Source of the DNA: Acheta domesticus
Lineage: Eukaryota; Arthropoda; Insecta; Orthoptera; Gryllidae
Assembly: GCA_031308135.1 (NCBI GenBank)
Contig: JAHLJT010003048.1
Coordinates: 124,001-188,000 of the forward strand
Direction of reading: 5' to 3'
DNA length: 64,000 nt
The notes beneath the pieces were generated by a model that made no database searches, had not been told where the DNA came from, and saw only the letters and a program-made list of their open reading frames with translations. The translations under genes were made by a program, and so were the position numbers. Positions 58,815 to 64,000 of this stretch are shown piece by piece; the first letter of the stretch is position 1, and each line of letters starts with the position of its first letter.

Positions 58815-59425
58815 TTAGTAGCAAAAGGACTTTTCAGTACTATTATCCTTTATTATTGGAGTCGTAACAGATCGGCAGGTATTCATACCAAACCGTTCTA
58901 AAATCCTTTTCGTGTAATTCGCTTGACTTACATGTATGGATCCATCACTTTCCTTTTTAATTTCAAAACCTAGGTAAAAAGATGCCGTCTTCGAAGTAAT
59001 TTTGAACCCCTTCTCAGGTGCACTAATGAAATCCTTAAGTTCTTGATCACTATTAGCAGCAATCAACCCATCATCTACGTAAAGTACAAAGAAAATCTTA
59101 CAAGTGCCACTCTGTTTTATAAAGAGGCATGGATCTGCTTCACTTCTCTGGAATCCCAAACTGATAATATAATTACCAAATGCTTCATTCCAACAACGGG
59201 GTGCCTGTTTCAAGCGGTATAAACTTTTCTTCAATCGGCACACTCTTCCAGAACCATCATTGTATCCGTCAGGTTGCTTCATATATATGGTTTCTTTTAG
59301 GTGCCCATTTAGAAAATCAGTCGATACATCTATTTGTGCAAGTTTCATTTTCTCACAGGCAGCAACACTGAGCAATGTTCTGATTGTAGAGGTTCTTGCA
59401 ACTGGGCTAAATGTTTGATCATAAT
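58815..59425 (-). pseudogene. Copia reverse transcriptase region
   Basis: Contains YDQTFSPVARTSTIRTLLSV, QIDVSTDFLNGHL (usual DVxTAFLNG, here with Asp for Ala), LKKSLYRLKQAPRCWNE and the catalytic YVDDGLIAAN. The open frame continues upstream of 59,425 for about 80 codons, but that part is translated gypsy LTR, not copia. A frame change follows near 58,815. Confidence 0.9.
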
Positions 59426-59662
59426 TGTTATGTTCAGAAAAACAAGTCGACTTCGTTAAACCAGTTTTTATTGTACAATCACAACTTCTATACAACAAGT
59501 GGGTCTTGCCAGTGATCCAAAAGAAAGTACCGTTTCTACAAGCCAAAATATCCATTAACCCACAAGATGTCCCGAATACTAGCCCAGTCGTCAAAGATAC
59601 CTTACACAGAATAAAATCACTCGCCGGGTCTTCTACACAGTCACAATCGCACAGTCTTAACA
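59426..59662 (-). repeat. Gypsy 3' LTR, 237 bp
   Basis: On the minus strand it starts TGTTAAGACTGTG and ends TTCTGAACATAACA, with the standard TG...CA ends. An AATAAA signal lies at 59,467-59,472. A purine-rich AGAAGAGAACGCGAAG stretch just upstream (about 59,668-59,684) is the likely polypurine tract. The bases after the LTR (ATTAT on the minus strand) are the candidate target duplication; the other side is outside the window. Confidence 0.8.
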
Positions 59663-59682
59663 CAGGTACTTCGCGTTCTCTT

Positions 59683-60255
59683 CTACTGCCCCGGTGGTGG
59701 CGGTGCCGGCTTATGAAGTCCCCGGCGCCGCAGACTCGCTCCAGGGGTGCAGGCTCGCTGACCGTCTGCTGGCTGCCTATTTGCCAGCGACCTCCATGGT
59801 CTGTTGCCTTCGCTGTCCGTTCTGGCCGCTGCCGAGCGCTGCCTGTTAGGCGCGCTTTTGAAAGAGGTGTTTACAAACGTAACACCCTCCCCTCTCGAAA
59901 ACGTCGTGTACGGGGTAAAACGTACACGACGTCTTGCTGTCCTTAACGGCGCCTCCCTGCGTGGGTCTGGCGCCGGTTGCCGTTCTACGGGCTGCTCCTC
60001 CGGTTGTCCCTGATGACTCCCATGCTGCTCCTGAAAACGAGTCGCGTCTATTAAGTTTCTCATCGCTCTCTCTCTTTTCTCTTGCTCTAAATTTCTGCCC
60101 ATTTTGTCAACTTCTTCTATTGTATACCTTGGGCGCAACTGTCCCTGATGCCTAACTACTACTTTGCTTGTCAATTGCACTTCATACATTTTATCCCTAT
60201 AAAGCCTTTTATCACTCCTGGCCACCAAGCAGGATCCCTTTTGAAAGACATGCAA
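59683..60255 (-). pseudogene. Gypsy integrase C-terminal tail
   Basis: Frame with KMYEVQLTSKVVVRHQGQLR, the end of the integrase C-terminal (SH3-like) domain, then an Arg/Pro/Gln-rich tail of about 130 residues ending PPPPGQ. Its first 30 residues belong to the other frame, so the true join with the upstream piece is near 60,215 in an A run. Confidence 0.8.
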
Positions 60256-60570
60256 TATACTCTTTCTCCTACCTGGAATTTATGTTCCATCGCCTCTTCT
60301 CTGCGATGGTTACCTGGACTGAGCAACGACAGCAGCGTTCTGTGCTGTCGGCCGTGCAGTACCTCTGCCGCACTCTTGCCCTTCGGCCCTGGCAGCGTCC
60401 TGTAGGTCGCCAACACCCGCAGCAGCGCGCGGCTCCTCATAGCTCCAGCATCCTTCGCCTTCTTCATAGCTGTTTTAAATGTGCGCACGCACCTCTCCAC
60501 CTCCCCATTGGACTGGGGGTGGAATGGCGGCGCGCACACATGTCTGATGCCGTTAGCCTTGCAGAACTTA
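60171..60570 (-). pseudogene. Gypsy integrase, end of catalytic core and C-terminal part
   Basis: HPQSNGEVERCVRTFK carries the third catalytic residue (Glu in NGEVER). VGERVYCMSFKRDPAWWPGV is the start of the C-terminal domain. The frame is entered from the upstream piece at a T run near 60,560 and left at about 60,215. Confidence 0.88.
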
Positions 60571-61542
60571 AAAAAACTCTTCCGACGTAAACTGTGGGCC
60601 GTTGTCTGACACTAGAGTTTGTGGCAGCCCCTCTGTAACAAATATTTTTTCTAATGCTTCTATCGTCGCCCCAGTTGTTGTTATTCCCATCTCTACTATA
60701 TATGGAAAATTCGATAGCGCATCTACTGCTACCAACCACATTTTTCCCCCAAAAGGACCCGCAAAGTCTATATGTACGCGTTCCCATGGGACTTCTGGCT
60801 TGGGCCACGATTGCCAGTCCTGACGTGGCGCTGACTGATTCAACTGGCACGCGTTGCATCTTCTCACCATGTCTTGGATATCTTTGTTCATCTCTCTCCA
60901 GTAGCAGTGGCGCCTCGCTAACTGCTTCGGGCTGACAATACCCCAATGTCCCTCATGTAGTAATTCTAGCACTTGCCTTCTTAATGTTTTAGGCACCACT
61001 ACTCGCGTACCTGGCTCACCTGACAGCAGCAATACTCTCGCCTTCACCGACAACCTATCTTTTTTATCAAACCATGCGGCGTTGCTTCTTAACAGCTTAT
61101 TTGGCCACCCTTTTCTCACATATTCCCTAATTACCCTTAGTTCCTGGTCTTGGTCCACTGCCCTCGCTATCGTAGCTGCTGTGATTGGGAACTCCTGCAG
61201 CACCTGCCAATCTTCCTGGTCCACCTGTTGGCACACCTCCTCCGACTCATCAAACTCCAGATCCGGCCCCGCCGGGAGCCTGGACAGCGCATCCGCGTTG
61301 CCGTGCTGAGTTGTGGACCTGTAGTGGATTTGATAGTTATAATCCGATAGAAACAAAGCCCATCTTTGTAATTTCTTTGCCATTCCTTCTGGCAATTTTT
61401 TTCCCATGTGAAATAATTGCACTAGCGGCTTATGATCAGTAATTATGTGGAATTTAGACCCGTATACATACTCATTAAACTTTTTGACCCCGAATACAAC
61501 AGCTAAAGCCTCTTTTTCCACCTGCGAGTAATTTTTTGACAC
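60568..61542 (-). pseudogene. Gypsy RNase H (end) and integrase (start)
   Basis: RNase H: YSQVEKEALAVVFGVKKF (catalytic Glu) and ITDHKPLVQLF (Asp). Integrase: HHCC zinc-binding domain (HEGHWGIVSPKQLARRHCYW, then CNACQ) and the first two catalytic Asp (HIDFAGPF, VSDNGPQFTSEEF). The frame ends in a run of seven T that adds one base. Confidence 0.92.
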
Positions 61543-61970
61543 TTGCTTAGAGATTTGGACGCAAATGCTATGGGGCGCTCAACACCATTTTCGTCTTTTT
61601 GCGATAACACGGCCCCAACACCATAGTCCGACGCATCCGTCGCTATTGATGTGATTCTGCCCACGTAGTGATTCAACTGCGTCGCCTCTATTATGGATGT
61701 CTTCAAGCTGTTTAAAGCCCTCTCACACTCTGACGACCACACAAATTTAGTGCCCTTCTTTTTTAGCGCGTTAAGTGGTGCCGCTACTGCTGAAAAATTC
61801 TTAATAAACTTATTATAGTAATTAATTTTACCCACTAAGGCCTGTAGTTCTTTAATGTTTTTAGGTGCTGGTAAATTCTTAATTGCTTCTATATGCTGTT
61901 GTGTTGGCTTGATACCCGATTCTGTTAACTCGTGGCCAAGAAACGTCACCTGATGTTTAAAAAAACTCAC
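61503..61970 (-). pseudogene. Gypsy RT thumb and RNase H (start)
   Basis: VTFLGHELTESGIKPTQQHI is the RT motif after the catalytic site. SIATDASDYGVGAVLSQKDE is the first RNase H block with its Asp. Frame changes at both ends lie in a T run (about 61,965) and an A run (about 61,515). Confidence 0.92.
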
Positions 61971-63699
61971 ACTTGTCTAAGTTCACTTTGAACCCCCACT
62001 CTTTTAATAGCTTCAGCAACTCTATCAAATTAGCTTCATGTTCCTCACTATTTTTCCCTGTCACAATAATGTCATCTAAATAATTAATGCAACCACTAAC
62101 CTGCGACGTAATCAGTTCCAACACTCTTTGAAAAATAGCTGCTGCTGAAGCGACTCCAAATGGTAACCTGTTATACCTATACAGTCCTAACGGTGTGTTC
62201 ACTACTAATATTTTCCTCGCCTCCTCGTCAAGTGGAATCTGCAGGTACGCATCTTTTAAGTCTATTTTAGTAAACTGCTGACCCCCTGCCAATTTGTAGA
62301 ACAAATCCTCAGCTTTAGGAATTGGATATTGCTCAATTTCTATTTGTTCATTGACCGTGCTTTTGAAATCCCCACACAGGCGAATGCCACCGTTGCTCTT
62401 AGACACCACGACTAAAGGTGTAGCCCATTTGCTCGTGGCTACTTTTGTAATAATCTGTTCACGCTCTAGTCTCTTAATTTCTTCTTCAACTTTATCTTTG
62501 ATTGCCCAGGGTACCGGCCTAGCCTTAAAAAATCTCGGCTTACAACTCTCTTTCAGCACCAGCCCTGCCTGGAAGTTTTTACATTCACCTAGACCCGGTT
62601 CAAATACTTCGGAAAACTGCTCCTTCAAATTATTCACCAATGCTGACACTTTATCCTGTTCTAACATGCACACGTTATCTACTATGCCTAACCCAATCTT
62701 CTCGAAGCTGTTCAGCCCCAAAATGTTCACCACATCATACCTGTCCACCACAATGACATCTAAAGTAGCTTTTCTACTCTTATAAACTGCTGGTACTTTA
62801 ATTTTTCCCAACACTTTAATGGGGTCTCTGCCGAACCCATACACCGGCTTTTCTAACTTTTTAACCAGTGGATTTCCTAGTCTCCTATACGTGTCCAAAT
62901 TTATCAGTGTCACTGATGCACCCGTGTCAACTAAAAATTTCACTTCACTTTTCCCTAACTGTAGATTTATTAACAACCTATTCTGCCCTTTTTCACTTAA
63001 CAACTGGTTCACAACATTTATTTCCATCTCTTCTTCTTTCCTTGTTTTTCTTCTCTCTAATTTTTCTTGCTGAGTCCGCCAACACACTTCTCTAATATGT
63101 CCTAACTTTCCACACTTGAAACACTTTGCTTGCCTAAATCTACACTGCCATCTTTCGTGGTATCTGATACAGAACTTGCAAGACTTCCTGTTATTACTAA
63201 TACCGCCACTGCTTGCACCGCTGCCGTCGCTATCGCTGTCTCCCGTGACCCGCCTGGCCTGCTTCTTGTGATAAGCCGTTGGGCCTTCGGCCTCGCTGTC
63301 CTCGTCACGATGCGGCCTCGGCGAGTACCTGCGCCGGTGCGTTTGCCGTCTTATCTTGTGTTCCGGCTGCTTATCAGTGTTGGCGCGGCTTTCCCGGCGC
63401 CTCTCACGATCGATAGCTGTTTCAAATACATGGCTGCTGTTTGCGATCTGCTTTGCCGTATATGACGTCACTTCATATGTTGTGGCCAACTTCTGGATTT
63501 CTTCGAGCGAGGGGTCACTATTCTTAAGGGCCTCAAATCTTATTTTATCCTCTGGGGTATTCAAAATTACTGCATCCCTTATTAAAGTCTCTGCGTACGA
63601 TTTTTTGCACTTCTCCGATTGACACTTGAAATCGCAACTTCTTGCTAGCCCCCTCAACTCTGTTATCCACTCCGTATGAGTCTGTGTATCTTCCTGCAT
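61957..63699 (-). pseudogene. Gypsy gag end, zinc knuckle, protease and RT
   Basis: 580 codons. Residues 1-150: gag C-terminal, basic. About 170-205: a CKFC.RYHERWQC cluster and a CCHC knuckle (CFKCGKLGHIREVC). About 245: protease active site KFLVDTGASVTLI. RT from about 360: KWATPLVVVSKSNGGIRLCG, FTKIDLKDAYLQI (catalytic Asp), LPFGVASAAAIFQR and YLDDIIVTG (catalytic Asp pair). All key residues are present. The frame closes in a run of seven T after NLDKCEFF, where one base fewer would continue into the next piece. Confidence 0.93.
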
Positions 63700-64000
63700 T
63701 GGAAGAACGCATACCTTGCGGCCACTACATGCGGTCTTCTTTCGTAATGACTATTTAATATTTCTTTAATTTGTGACCAAGTTAATTTATTAGTTTCTCT
63801 TTCACCGCACAATTTCTTTAATAAAGCGTTTGTCTCACTACCGACTGTGCTCAGAAATGCCGCACGCTTCTTTTCCTCACTCTCGACCCCATAACAGAAC
63901 CAATGTTGTTCTACTCTTTCTACGTAATCGAACCAATCTTCCGCTTGCGGCAGAAATGGGGGACATGGCGCTGGCGCTTGCTCGCCTCTGCTTGTACTCA
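63700..64000 (-). pseudogene. Gypsy gag, N-terminal part, cut by window end
   Basis: Minus-strand frame with PPFLPQAEDWFDYVERVEQH, WFCYGVESEEKRAAFLSTVG and LTWSQIKEILNSHYE, typical of gypsy gag (capsid region). It changes frame near 63,705 to enter the downstream ORF; that break is not in a homopolymer. The start codon and 5' LTR are beyond the window. Confidence 0.8.

Larger units (their letters stand above)
58085..59425 (-). mobile_element. Ty1/copia retrotransposon, RT-RNase H part
   Basis: Minus-strand copia pol, cut at its 5' side by the gypsy element (junction at 59,425/59,426) and at its 3' side by the inverted arm. One frame break lies near 58,800-58,815. No copia LTR is visible in the window. 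The 5' part (gag, integrase) should lie beyond the gypsy element, outside the window. Confidence 0.88.
59426..64000 (-). mobile_element. Ty3/gypsy retrotransposon, inserted in copia, runs off the window
   Basis: Minus-strand element with 3' LTR (59,426-59,662), a long polyprotein region in the order gag, zinc knuckle, protease, RT, RNase H, integrase, C-terminal tail (63,999 down to 59,683). It interrupts the copia RT just before the YDQTFSP codons. The coding region is broken by five frame changes (near 63,705, 61,965, 61,515, 60,560 and 60,215), four of them in A/T runs. The Mag group is a plausible home from the motif style, but not proven. Confidence 0.9.

Noticed and set aside
59425..59663. 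N-terminal extension of the copia RT frame (about 80 residues)
   Set aside because: It is the gypsy LTR read in frame, not copia protein.

Overview
The window looks like accessory DNA from a large, AT-rich arthropod genome, most likely an insect. Evidence: introns with GT-AG borders, a C2H2 zinc-finger gene of the insect type, and a dense nest of animal transposable elements (CR1-like and Jockey-like LINEs, mariner, hAT, THAP/P-like, BEL/Pao, copia, gypsy, a long tRNA-derived SINE and many palindromic MITEs). I cannot name the species. There are no bacterial genes, operons or CRISPR arrays. The only candidate host gene I can support is a minus-strand zinc-finger gene at 6.1-7.65 kb, and it carries frameshifts.

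Layout. 1-5.3 kb: a decayed Jockey-like LINE split by a 3 kb block. That block holds a palindromic MITE and one copy of an unclassified repeat (called family A here), itself interrupted by a 1,301 bp TA-target element that carries two tRNA-like sequences. 5.3-5.8 kb: AG-rich low-complexity DNA. 6.1-7.65 kb: zinc-finger gene. 9.8-10.9 kb: a degenerate tandem array with a unit near 266 bp. 10.9-12.9 kb: an internal piece of a CR1-like LINE (minus strand). 14.56-20.82 kb: a mariner element with matching terminal repeats, split by a near full-length CR1-like LINE whose ORF1 encodes an SGNH esterase. 20.9-22.8 kb: a hairpin MITE and family A copy 2. 22.8-39 kb: mostly AT-rich spacer with a direct duplication, inverted-repeat elements, two 257 bp palindromic MITEs, a collapsed THAP/P-like transposase and a transposase-like HTH fragment.

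39.1-49.7 kb: two inverted copies of a 551 bp repeat (element X). The left copy is interrupted by a BEL/Pao retrotransposon with near-identical 865 bp LTRs, a 5 bp target duplication and a 1,015-codon gag-pro ORF, but no RT/RNase H and no integrase core. The right copy is the natural empty site. 50.4-51.2 kb: an internally deleted hAT transposase. 51.7-58.1 kb: two inverted arms of about 914 bp enclosing two tandem family A copies, one of which holds a 655 bp SINE with an 8 bp target duplication. 58.1-64 kb: a minus-strand copia fragment interrupted by a gypsy element that runs off the window. Most gypsy frameshifts sit in A/T homopolymers.

The window is therefore an archaeological stack. Order can be read from nesting: mariner before CR1-like LINE; element X before BEL; copia before gypsy; Jockey before family A before the tRNA-bearing element; family A before the SINE. 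All boundaries and similarities were found by eye.
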